In this document: positions 1 to 6,499 of the stretch, piece by piece
Numbering within the stretch: position 1 is the stretch's first letter
Layout of the letters: each line of letters opens with the position of its first letter
The notes under the pieces: generated by a model
Databases searched by the model: none
Told to the model about the DNA's origin: nothing
What the model saw: only the letters and a program-made list of their open reading frames with translations
Position numbers and translations under genes: made by a program
Assembly (NCBI GenBank): GCA_029263035.1
Contig: JAJCYF010000121.1
Location: 1-8,838 of the forward strand
From: Actinomycetes bacterium
GTDB lineage: Bacteria > Actinomycetota > CADDZG01 > JAHWKV01
DNA: 8,838 bases
Reading direction: 5' to 3'

Positions 1-1
1 G

Positions 2-1666
2 TCCGAGGAGTCGCTGCGCGGCCTGGCCGATCAGCAGGAGCGGGCGGACCGCCGCCTGGGCGAGGCGCGGGAGGCACTGGAGCGCGCAGGTGGGGCGCTG
101 GAGGAGGCACTGGCCGCGGAGGCCGAAGCGGTCAAGACTTCGGGCGGAGACGCGTGGTTTTCCGGAGTCGAGGCGGGGCTCAGCGGGCGGCAGAGGATTC
201 TGCGCAGCCTCGGCGAGGCGGAGCGCCAGAGCGCAGAGATCAAAGTGTCATTCGAAGCAGCCGCCGCAGCATTGCCGGAGAAGGAGGCGGCTTTCAAGGC
301 CGCCGAGGAGTCGGTCGATCGGACGCGAACCGCTTTGCACGAGCTCCAGCAGGGTCACGCCGCCCACCTGCTGCGCCTGGACCTCAAGCAGGGAGAACCC
401 TGTCCGGTATGCGAGCACCCGGTGGCATCGGTCCCGCAGTCCGCTCCGCTGCCGGCGGTGAGCGCTGCCGGGAGCGCGCTGAAAGAAGCGGAGTCGAATC
501 TGAAGCAGGCCCGGTCTGCCTTTGAGGCGGCCCGGACGGCGAAGACGATCGCCGCCGAGAGGGCAAGCCAGGCATCATCCCGGCTGGAGGGTAGCCGGGC
601 CGAGCTGCAGGAGGTCGACCGGCTGTTGGGCGAGCTGGCGAACGGGGCGACCAACCTTGCCGAAGAACTGGCGTCGCGCAAGGCTGCCCTGGCGAAGGCC
701 CGCACCGGGCTGGCGGGCGCCAGGGCCGCCAAGGACGCCGCGGATGCCGAGGAGCGCAAAGCCCGCCGTTCGGTCGACGAGCTGGAGCAAAACTGCCGCG
801 ACGTCACCAACCAACTCAGTCACGCCAGTGGCACTTTCGGCATCGGGTCAATCCCGCCCGACGGCGAAGGTCTGTGGGAGGCCGCCAAGCGGGTCATCGA
901 AGCCGGCACGGCCCGGGTCGAGGGGTTGACCCGTCAGGAACGGGAGTTCCAGGCGGCGGCCGAGACCGCGGCTCTACTGGTGAACAGCTTTCGCACCCGC
1001 TTCTCCGCCGCCCCCGAGGACGAGGCATCCGACGTCCTGGCCCGGGCCAAGGCGGAGGTCACCCGCCTGGAGCTGAAGGTCGAGGAGTTGAAGACGATCA
1101 TCGTCAAGCAGAAGGACGTGCAGGCGCTGTTGAGTGCCCTGGTCGCCCGCCGGAAGCGTTTCGAGCGGCTGATCGCGGACTTCGCCGACTCCAAGTTCAC
1201 CGCCTTCCTGCTGGACGAGCAGCGCAAGCTCCTCTCCCGGATCGGCTCCGAGAAGTTCCGGGAGCTCACCGGCCACTACACCTTCGACGAGGAGGGCCAG
1301 TTCCAGATAGTCGACGAACGTACCGGCCTCACCCGCAGCCCCGACACCCTCTCCGGCGGCGAGACCTTCCTGGCATCTTTGTCGCTGGCGCTGGCACTGT
1401 CCGAGGCGGTGGCCCTGGAAGGCGGACGGCTCGGCTGCTTCTTCCTGGACGAAGGGTTCGGGTCACTGGACCAGGAGAGCCTGGACCTGGCCCTGGAGGG
1501 AATCGAGACGCTGGCCGACCCGGGCCGGCTGATCGGGCTGATCTCACACATCCCGGGGGTCCAGGCACGCCTGGACGACCTGATCGTCCTGGAGCGGGGA
1601 AGCGACGGAAGCACCGAGGTCGTGCAGCATGAAGGGCCGCTGGGTTACGCATCCATGCTCGTGTAA
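2..1666 (+). CDS. sbcC: SbcC, exonuclease ATPase subunit (5'-truncated by window edge)
   Basis: C-terminal 554 residues of the Rad50-like SMC-type ATPase that pairs with the SbcD nuclease to cut hairpins and blocked DNA ends. The frame is open from base 2, so the start and the Walker A half lie off the left edge. Visible in order: Ala/Glu/Arg-rich coiled coil; the zinc hook CPVC (fragment residues 134-137, bases 401-412); a returning coiled coil to about residue 380; the ABC signature LSGGE (1349-1363); Walker B with catalytic Glu in FFLDE (1439-1453), followed by a D-loop GFGSLD; and the H-loop histidine in LISHI (about 1547). The order hook, coil, signature, Walker B, H-loop is diagnostic of SbcC/Rad50. 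Full-length relatives are about 1000 residues, so about half is missing. sbcD would be expected upstream but is not visible. It ends in TAA. No frameshift is seen, and the gene looks functional. Confidence 0.95.
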   Translation, partial: SEESLRGLADQQERADRRLGEAREALERAGGALEEALAAEAEAVKTSGGDAWFSGVEAGLSGRQRILRSLGEAERQSAEIKVSFEAAAAALPEKEAAFKAAEESVDRTRTALHELQQGHAAHLLRLDLKQGEPCPVCEHPVASVPQSAPLPAVSAAGSALKEAESNLKQARSAFEAARTAKTIAAERASQASSRLEGSRAELQEVDRLLGELANGATNLAEELASRKAALAKARTGLAGARAAKDAADAEERKARRSVDELEQNCRDVTNQLSHASGTFGIGSIPPDGEGLWEAAKRVIEAGTARVEGLTRQEREFQAAAETAALLVNSFRTRFSAAPEDEASDVLARAKAEVTRLELKVEELKTIIVKQKDVQALLSALVARRKRFERLIADFADSKFTAFLLDEQRKLLSRIGSEKFRELTGHYTFDEEGQFQIVDERTGLTRSPDTLSGGETFLASLSLALALSEAVALEGGRLGCFFLDEGFGSLDQESLDLALEGIETLADPGRLIGLISHIPGVQARLDDLIVLERGSDGSTEVVQHEGPLGYASMLV

Positions 1667-1718
1667 CCACTGGATTAAATGATGGACTGTGTGGGCGGGC
1701 GGAAGCACAAGTCGGAGA

Positions 1719-1748
1719 AGGACATCAAGCAATGTAACACTGTATACT
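1719..1748 (+). promoter_or_regulatory. Possible promoter of the P450 gene
   Basis: A TATACT hexamer at 1743-1748 matches the sigma-70-type -10 consensus at 5 of 6. AGGACA at 1719-1724 matches the -35 consensus at 4 of 6, with an 18-bp spacer. Both lie in the 117-bp gap after sbcC and about 35 bases before the chosen start. The TGTAACAC immediately before the -10 resembles half of a TetR-type operator, but no clear second half-site is present. This is by eye only; AT-rich hexamers stand out by chance in GC-rich DNA. Confidence 0.35.
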
Positions 1749-1783
1749 GCACTCCCTATCTCGGTGTCTGGAAGGAGAGGGCG

Positions 1784-2986
1784 ATGGAAACGATCAAGGG
1801 TGAAAGCGTGCAGCCCAAGGCCCCCATCATCTACAACCCGTTTGACCCCGAGGTCCATGCCGACCCCTACCCGCACTACCGGGAGTTGCGGGAGCAGGAT
1901 CCGGTCCACCGTGGCGAGGTCGACCTCTGGGTCCTCACCCGCTACGACGACATTGCCACCCTGCTGCGGGATCCCCGGCTCGGCCATGAGGTCACCCAGG
2001 GCGTCGACGGAGGCGGTTCGGCGGATTGGGAGTCGATGCTGTTTCGCGACCCTCCTGCCCACACCCGGCTTCGCTCCCTGGTCAGCAAAGCCTTCACGCC
2101 CCGCGTGCTGGAGAGTCTGAGAACTCGGATCGAAAATATCGTCGACGATGCGCTCAGCGTCGCGCGGGAGAACGGATCGATGGACGTCATCGGCGACCTC
2201 GCCTTCCCGCTTCCCGCCACGGTGGTCAGCGAGATGCTGGGGCTGCCGGTAGAGGATCACCAGCAGTGCCGCCAGTGGGCAACCTCGGCGACCCGGGCCC
2301 TTGATCCGCTGGCCGACGACCGGCTCATGGACGAGATCTTCCTTTCGCTCATCGAGTTCCGGGAGTATCTCGCGGAGCAGGTAGAGCGGCGGCGTGCCCA
2401 GCCGGGCGATGACCTGATAACCGCACTGATCGCGGCCGAGGAGGAGGGCGAGCGCCTCAGCCACGAGGAGCTCATCTCCACCCTCCTGCTCCTGTTCACC
2501 GCCGGGCACGAGACCGCGACCAACCTCATCGGCAACGGCCTGCTGGCGCTGCTCCGCAACCCCGACCAGCTTCGGCGCCTCAAGCAAGACCCGGGGCTGA
2601 TGCGGCCGGCCCTCGAGGAGCTTCTGCGCTATGACAGCCCGGTACAGTTCGTGATCCGAATCGCCAAGGAGCCGATGACTTTCGGGGGACAGGATTTCGT
2701 CCGGGGCGATGGGATGCTCCTGGTGATCGGCGCGGGGAATCGGGACCCGGCGCAGTTCGCCGATCCCGACACCCTCGATGTCGGGCGCAAGAACATCAAG
2801 CACCTCTCCTTCGGGGGCGGGATCCACTTCTGTCTTGGGTCGATGCTGGCCCGCATGGAAACCCAGGCGGTTCTCGGGGGTCTGATTTCGCAGTTCTCCG
2901 AGCTAGAGCTTGCCGCCGACGACGTCCGGTGGCGCCCCCACATCAATCTGAGGGGCCTCGAGTCGCTGCCGATCCGGGTGGGTTGA
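1784..2986 (+). CDS. Cytochrome P450, bacterial class I (CYP107-like)
   Basis: Soluble haem monooxygenase of 400 aa, the usual length for three-component bacterial P450s that take electrons from a ferredoxin. Motifs: helix C region PPAHTRLRSLV with His93 and Arg97; the I-helix oxygen-activation motif AGHET (240-244); K-helix ExxR as E279-L-L-R282; and the haem loop FGGGIHFCLG with the thiolate ligand Cys350. There is no N-terminal membrane anchor. The ATG at 1784 is chosen because AAGGAG lies 6 bases before it and the protein then begins like its family (NPFDPEVHADPYPHYRELR). The in-frame ATG codons at 1679 and 1682 have no ribosome site and would add an uncharacteristic 35-residue leader. 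The substrate cannot be told from sequence. No ferredoxin, reductase or biosynthetic gene is adjacent, so redox partners are probably supplied from elsewhere. It converges with the next gene, with 7 bp between stop codons. Confidence 0.93.
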   Translation: METIKGESVQPKAPIIYNPFDPEVHADPYPHYRELREQDPVHRGEVDLWVLTRYDDIATLLRDPRLGHEVTQGVDGGGSADWESMLFRDPPAHTRLRSLVSKAFTPRVLESLRTRIENIVDDALSVARENGSMDVIGDLAFPLPATVVSEMLGLPVEDHQQCRQWATSATRALDPLADDRLMDEIFLSLIEFREYLAEQVERRRAQPGDDLITALIAAEEEGERLSHEELISTLLLLFTAGHETATNLIGNGLLALLRNPDQLRRLKQDPGLMRPALEELLRYDSPVQFVIRIAKEPMTFGGQDFVRGDGMLLVIGAGNRDPAQFADPDTLDVGRKNIKHLSFGGGIHFCLGSMLARMETQAVLGGLISQFSELELAADDVRWRPHINLRGLESLPIRVG

Positions 2987-2993
2987 AGAGCGC

Positions 2994-3461
2994 TCAAAGC
3001 CGCCTCTCCGGCCAGGTCCAGGCGGAGCGCACGATGAACGCCAGGAGCAGCACCTCGAGTCCGATGGAGAGGCCGTAGAAGTAGGTCCAGGACTCCCCTG
3101 CCGCGTTGAACACCGAGACAGGGATGAAGAGCAATGCAACGACGAGGTTCGTGGCGCGGTTCACACGGGCGGGCAGCGTCATGGAGAGCATCACCATCAG
3201 GATCGGGATCGCCATGAGCATGAGGAAGGCGGTCAACAACGTCTGACCGATGCCGAACTCCCAGACGACGCCGGCCAGGAGGTCGTCGAGGAAGCCGGGC
3301 TTGTAAAGGGCGAAGTAGTCGACGTAGATGTAGAAGAACATGAGGCTGGTCCAGGCTGCCGCGAGCTTCGCTCGGACCGGAACCGGTGAATCGTGCAGGG
3401 CTGTGGTCGTCCGGGTGTGACGATTTCCGCGTAGCTTCAACTGAGCGCTGGACATGTTCAT
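2994..3461 (-). CDS. Small four-helix membrane protein (possibly DUF6326-like)
   Basis: 155-aa integral membrane protein of unknown function. A polar N-terminus of about 33 residues is followed by four hydrophobic segments, at about 34-52 (SLMFFYIYVDYF), 72-94, 103-122 and 126-146, ending in the short basic tail PERRL. The layout and the YIYVDYFALYKPGFLDDLLAG stretch resemble small actinobacterial proteins grouped as DUF6326; I recall this from memory and could not check it. The start at 3461 is preferred because AAGGAGG (complement of 3470-3476) lies 8 bases upstream; an in-frame ATG two codons later (3455) is also possible. It is divergent from a histidine kinase / response regulator operon across a 162-bp region with repeated motifs, so it may be the membrane target controlled by that pair. 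That is inference from position only. Confidence 0.8.
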   Translation of the reverse strand: MNMSSAQLKLRGNRHTRTTTALHDSPVPVRAKLAAAWTSLMFFYIYVDYFALYKPGFLDDLLAGVVWEFGIGQTLLTAFLMLMAIPILMVMLSMTLPARVNRATNLVVALLFIPVSVFNAAGESWTYFYGLSIGLEVLLLAFIVRSAWTWPERRL

Positions 3462-3526
3462 GAATTGAGCCTCCTTGTTCGGTCGTGGACATGGCCAATC
3501 CTGGCGGGTCCCGGCGGCCGCCACAT

Positions 3527-3588
3527 CGGCCGATCGGCCGGAAATGGACCGGCTCAACGGCCGAGCCGGATCCCGTACTTTCGGCCGA
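3527..3588. promoter_or_regulatory. Candidate operator array: three CGGCCGA repeats in a divergent promoter
   Basis: CGGCCGA occurs at 3527-3533, 3558-3564 and 3582-3588. The first copy is part of a perfect 14-bp palindrome, CGGCCGATCGGCCG (3527-3540). The other two show partial dyads (CGGC-CGA-GCCG and CCGA-T-TCGG). All lie between the membrane-protein gene and the kinase gene, where an autoregulating NarL-type response regulator would be expected to bind. GC-rich words recur by chance in such DNA, so this is suggestive only. Confidence 0.4.
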
Positions 3589-3610
3589 TTCGGGGTGCGC
3601 TCGTGTTCTC

Positions 3611-3626
3611 TACACTGAAGCGCGTG
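3611..3626 (+). promoter_or_regulatory. Possible leaderless promoter and start of the histidine kinase
   Basis: A TACACT -10 hexamer (3611-3616, matching TANNNT) is followed by exactly 7 bases and then an in-frame GTG (3624-3626). Transcription would therefore begin at or next to the start codon. This is the standard geometry of leaderless actinobacterial genes. No Shine-Dalgarno sequence precedes the GTG. The -35 region is weak (TTCGGG near 3589). Confidence 0.45.
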
Positions 3627-4772
3627 ATAAAGAACGCGGTCCGCTCGCTCTGGCATGAACCCCGGGTTCCGTACCCGCCCATGCGCAGGCAGCGGGAATT
3701 GACGCTCGCCGCGGTGCTGGTAGCAATGGCCTGCATCGAGGTGCTGCTGCGGCCGGACCTGCCCTGGCGGCCACTCGCGCTGGTGTTCGGTGCGGGGCCG
3801 GTGCTGGCACTGCGATGGAGACGGTCCCACCCACTCCCGGTGATCGCCCTGGCGTTCGGCGCCCAGGCGCTGGCCGACACTGCGGCGCTGTTCGGCGCCC
3901 CCCGATCGGCTGTGTTGTTCACCACCGCCTACGTGCTCCTGCTTCCTTATTCATTGTTGCGCTGGGGGTCCGGCAGGGAGGCGGCAGTTGGTCTCGCGAT
4001 CATCGTGGTGCTTGTGGTCCTGGGCGAATCTGACCGCTCGGACGGATTCATTGAAACCGCAAGGGCCACGGCGGTGGTGCTGCTCCCCGCGGCGCTAGGG
4101 GCGGCCATGCGGTATCGCTCCAACTCGCTTATACGCAGCATGGACCAGGTAAGGCTCCGTGAGAGAGAGCAGCTGGCCCGCGAGCTGCACGATACCGTCG
4201 CCCACCACATCTCGGCGATCGTCGTGCAGGCCCAGGCGGGTCGGGTCGTTGCAGCCTCCCGCCCCGAAGCCGCGGTGAATGTGTTGACTGTTATCGAAGG
4301 GGAGGCATCGCGCACGCTCACCGAGATGCGCAGCATGGTCGGCGTGCTTCGGGAGGGCGGGCAGTCCGACCTCTCGCCGCAACGTGGTGTGGCCGACATC
4401 GAGCAACTGGCCCAGGGCGCCGGGAACGGGGTGAGCATGGAGGTCGAGCTTTCGGGCAAACTCGATGACCTGCGGCCCCTGGTTGAGGGCGCGATCTATC
4501 GCCTGGCCCAGGAGTCGATTACCAACGCTCTGCAGCACGCGCGCGGCGCAACCCGTATTGAGGTGCGTGTCACAGGGGACGACGACGAGGTGCGTCTCAC
4601 CGTGAGCGACGACGGTGATTCGGGTTTGTTCGAGGCGGGCACCTCGCCGGGTTACGGGCTGATGGGCATGGCCGAGCGGGCCAAGCTTCTCGGAGGCACC
4701 CTGGAAGCCGGGCCGGGCGCGGTTCGCGGGTGGACCGTGACCGCAGTGCTACCGAGAAGCCCCGGCAAATGA
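3624..4772 (+). CDS. Sensor histidine kinase, DesK/NarL-partner type (HisKA_3)
   Basis: 382-aa membrane sensor kinase. Residues about 27-165 hold four to five hydrophobic segments with short loops and no large extracellular domain, so the signal is probably sensed in or at the membrane. The HisKA_3 dimerisation domain carries the phosphoacceptor His189 in ELHDTVAHHIS (codon 4188-4190). The ATPase domain has an N-box (LAQESITNALQHA, about 293-306), a VSDDG box (327-331) and GYGLMGMAERAKLLGG (343-358). All catalytic boxes look intact. GTG 3624 is chosen from the -10 spacing; GTG 3603 and ATG 3681 are in-frame alternatives. The stop overlaps the start of the response regulator (ATGA), so the two are co-transcribed and translationally coupled. 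It is divergent from a small membrane protein, a likely target or accessory. The stimulus cannot be inferred. Confidence 0.9.
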   Translation: MIKNAVRSLWHEPRVPYPPMRRQRELTLAAVLVAMACIEVLLRPDLPWRPLALVFGAGPVLALRWRRSHPLPVIALAFGAQALADTAALFGAPRSAVLFTTAYVLLLPYSLLRWGSGREAAVGLAIIVVLVVLGESDRSDGFIETARATAVVLLPAALGAAMRYRSNSLIRSMDQVRLREREQLARELHDTVAHHISAIVVQAQAGRVVAASRPEAAVNVLTVIEGEASRTLTEMRSMVGVLREGGQSDLSPQRGVADIEQLAQGAGNGVSMEVELSGKLDDLRPLVEGAIYRLAQESITNALQHARGATRIEVRVTGDDDEVRLTVSDDGDSGLFEAGTSPGYGLMGMAERAKLLGGTLEAGPGAVRGWTVTAVLPRSPGK

Positions 4773-5422
4773 GCATACGGGTGCTCATCGCCGATGATCA
4801 GGACCTGGTCCGCACCGGGCTCGGAATGATCCTGGACGCCCAGCCGGACATCCAGGTGGTCGGCGAGGCCGCCGATGGCCGCCAGGCGGTGGACCTCGCT
4901 CGCCGGCTGCGGCCCGACGTATGCCTGTTCGACATACGAATGCCGAAGATGGACGGCATCGAGGCCACCCGGCAGCTCGCCGGACCCGGCATCGACGACC
5001 CGCTCGCAATCGTGATCATCACCACCTTCGACCTCGACGAGTACGTGTACGGCGCTCTCAAGGCGGGCGCCCGGGGCTTCCTGTTGAAAGACGCCGGGCC
5101 GCAACTGCTGGTCCAGGCGATCCAAGCCGCCGCCGCCGGCGACGCGCTCATCGCTCCCGGCATCACCGCCCGGCTCCTCGCGACGTTCGCGAATGCGGGC
5201 ACAGGGGTGCCGGCGCAGCCCATCGATGCGCTAACCGAGCGCGAGGAGCAGGTCCTGGCGACGGTGGCGCTGGGTTGGACCAACGCCGAGATCGGCGATC
5301 AGCTGCACATCAGCATCAGCACGGTCAAAACCCATCTGGGCAGCCTGATGGTCAAGCTAGGCGCACGAAACCGGGTTGAGCTCGCGATGTGGGCCTACGA
5401 AACGGGCCGGGCCGGACGCTGA
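4769..5422 (+). CDS. Response regulator, NarL/FixJ family (REC + LuxR HTH)
   Basis: 217-aa transcription factor and cognate partner of the kinase immediately upstream. The receiver domain (about 3-118) has the acidic pair D9/D10, phosphoacceptor Asp55 in DVCLFDIRMP, Thr85/Thr86 in IITTFD, and Lys107 in GFLLKDAG. The LuxR-type helix-turn-helix spans about 153-215: LTEREEQVLATVALGWTNAE, then the recognition helix ISISTVKTHLGSLMVKLGAR. The ATG at 4769 gives the canonical MSIRVLIADDQ start and overlaps the kinase stop by four bases (ATGA). There is no strong ribosome site of its own, so translation is probably coupled. An upstream in-frame start at 4730 would lie inside the kinase gene and adds a non-homologous leader. 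Length and domains are complete. Likely targets are the divergent promoter and the membrane-protein gene. Confidence 0.94.
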   Translation: MSIRVLIADDQDLVRTGLGMILDAQPDIQVVGEAADGRQAVDLARRLRPDVCLFDIRMPKMDGIEATRQLAGPGIDDPLAIVIITTFDLDEYVYGALKAGARGFLLKDAGPQLLVQAIQAAAAGDALIAPGITARLLATFANAGTGVPAQPIDALTEREEQVLATVALGWTNAEIGDQLHISISTVKTHLGSLMVKLGARNRVELAMWAYETGRAGR

Positions 5423-5436
5423 CAGGCTCTTGCGAT

Positions 5437-5731
5437 GGGCGGACCGCCTAAAAGTGGAATCCCCAGCGGTCCTGCACCCCGAACAACCGGGAGACGAAGC
5501 CCACCAGGGGGCCGGCGTCCGTCGGCAGACCGACCCCCTTGGCCGGCGTCACGTGCCGGAACGAGCCCACCCGGTTCAGGCGACCGGTGGCTCCAGGGAC
5601 GCAATCATCAGCGCCGACTCGCTGGGCGGCGCGGCCGGGTCCTGGCGGCTGTGCATCGCCTCGATCGGGATTCTGATCCGGCTGATTCGGGCGGCAGGGA
5701 AGAGGTCGGTTATTGGATCCCCGAGGCCCGC
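5437..5731. repeat. Direct repeat copy A (partner at 8186-8487)
   Basis: This stretch aligns with 8186-8487 in the same orientation. The offset is 2749 bp up to about 5586 and 2756 bp after it, because copy A lacks 7 bases. I count about 39 mismatches over 295 positions, roughly 87% identity by hand. The repeat starts about 11 bp beyond the hydrolase stop codon and ends abruptly after the shared GAGGCCCGC/CAGGCCCGC (5723-5731). Identity is too low for a recent duplication. Confidence 0.9.
5448..5731 (-). pseudogene. Truncated, frameshifted alpha/beta hydrolase C-terminus
   Basis: Remnant of a gene closely related to the hydrolase at the right edge. In the minus direction, the frame read from 5731 down to about 5590 gives the SRQDPAAPPSES segment with the presumed catalytic acid. 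A 7-base deletion near 5587-5590, relative to the intact copy, shifts the frame. The last 46 residues (TGRLNRVGSFRHVTPAKG... to WGFHF, stop TAG at 5448-5450), with the presumed catalytic His, are therefore in another frame. The N-terminal two thirds, including the nucleophile region, are absent. Only about 10 of about 98 residues differ from the intact copy although about 39 bases do. Most changes are thus silent, so the ancestor was under selection before truncation. It cannot encode an enzyme. Confidence 0.85.
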
Positions 5732-5917
5732 ACTTCTTCGGCGCGTCGCAATGGGCGAAGAAATCATATCCGAAACGGCAGTCGGGTCGTCGCCCGACTG
5801 GTACCGCCTGCGGCAACCGCCGAACGCGAGTTTGGTCGAGATCGAGGCCGGTTTGAGGTCCCCGACGACTTCAACCACCCGCTTCCCGACGAGGTTATCG
5901 AAGCTTTCGAGTCGTGA
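5730..5917 (+). pseudogene. Phd/YefM-family antitoxin remnant (5'-truncated, frameshifted)
   Basis: Reading from 5730 gives ALLRRVAMGEEII. After a frame change near 5766-5770 the sequence continues as RNGSRVVARLVPPAATAERE, then FGRDRGRFEVPDDFNHPLPDEVIEAFES, to TGA at 5915-5917. Joined, this matches the usual course of a Phd/YefM (prevent-host-death) antitoxin: LLRRV.AGEEI, RNG.PVARLVP, then a toxin-binding tail ending DDF..PLP..V..AF. The first 15-20 residues (the DNA-binding start) are missing; hydrolase-derived sequence ends exactly where antitoxin homology begins. The stop overlaps the toxin start as GTGA, the normal operon arrangement. No intact product is possible. Family assignment rests on motif recall, but the adjacent PIN toxin remnant supports it strongly. 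Confidence 0.75.
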
Positions 5918-6281
5918 AGTTGCTGCTCGACACGCATGCCTGGCTGTGGTTGCAAAACTTCGCCTGAACGGCTGGGATCCTGCCTTACTGCCGTCGGTGA
6001 TTCCGAAAAGACGTTGCTGTTGTCTGCCGCGAGTTCCTGGGAGATAGCCATCAAGTGGGCGATCGGACGGTTTGAGCTACCCGAAGCCCCCGGGTCGTAC
6101 ATTCCGACCCCCATGGTTCTTAACCGAGTGGAGGGTTTGCCCGTCTATCGTCCGGTCCCCGCGTTCCTCAGTGTTCAACCGAAACGAATTCAATCTGCTT
6201 GGTTGCCAAGAAGAACAATTCCTAGTGGTTCTTGACAGGCAAAAACTGACGGAATTATGGTGGAACGGTCAGCGGTCCTAA
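5914..6281 (+). pseudogene. VapC-type PIN-domain toxin remnant (two frameshifts)
   Basis: GTG at 5914 opens MKLLLDTHAWLWLQ, the classic PIN-domain N-terminus with the first catalytic Asp (residue 6). That frame stops at 5965-5967. The homology resumes in the next frame from about 5960: SPERLGS, then LLLSAASSWEIAIKWAIGRF, which carries the second acid in SSWEIA, and ELPEAPGSYIPTPMVLNRVEGLPVYR. A second shift near 6150-6175 leads to VFNRNEFNLLGCQEEQFLVV, then LDRQKLTELWW, ending at 6281. In working relatives this region reads DPFDRLLIAQ; here both Asp are replaced (S/V and N), so the active-site acids are also lost. Intact relatives are ribonucleases of about 125-130 aa. With its antitoxin also broken, the pair is inactive. 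Two independent shifts plus active-site changes argue against sequencing error. Confidence 0.82.
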
Positions 6282-6481
6282 TAGTGGAGCCAGATAGCGG
6301 GGGTGATCTGAATGCTTTTTCGTAATGCTTGTGGAACGATCCGCCGGTTGGTGGTCATAGTCGGGTGTGTTCTAGCCATAGTCGGCATCCAAATTGTTGC
6401 CGTTCCGGGGCTTACGCTGCCATAGAGGGTTCCCCACAGAGCAGGATTCGTCTGCAGCCTCAAGAGGGGGCTCCCATTCAT

Positions 6482-6499
6482 GGAGGAGACGGGTCCGTG
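6482..6499 (+). promoter_or_regulatory. Internal ribosome site and GTG start
   Basis: GGAGGAG (6482-6488) lies 8 bases before an in-frame GTG at 6497. It is the best Shine-Dalgarno sequence in this locus and decides the alternative 97-aa reading of the small protein. Confidence 0.4.

Noticed and set aside
1679..1783. Upstream in-frame ATG codons extending the P450 by 35 residues
   Set aside because: No ribosome site; the leader contains the putative promoter, and family length fits the 1784 start.
1544..2827. 427-codon open frame on the minus strand across the P450 gene
   Set aside because: It lies antisense to a P450 with all conserved motifs. Long antisense frames are common in GC-rich genes, and this one has no recognisable domain.
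2983..2997. GAGCGCTC palindrome between the converging P450 and membrane genes as a terminator
   Set aside because: Short stem, no U-run, and the symmetry partly comes from the two opposing stop codons.
3462..3830. Long N-terminal extension of the small membrane protein on the minus strand
   Set aside because: It overlaps the kinase gene antisense and is Arg/Pro/His-rich noise. A strong ribosome site marks the start at 3461.
5435..5917. Single 160-codon plus-strand gene covering 5435-5917
   Set aside because: Its first half is antisense to the hydrolase fragment; only its last 50 residues have real (antitoxin) homology, so it is a chimera of noise and remnant.
6400..6425. Programmed -1 ribosomal frameshift joining the signal peptide to the body
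   Set aside because: No classic slippery heptamer; only GGGGCTT is present, and no stable downstream structure was recognised. A plain deletion or error is simpler.
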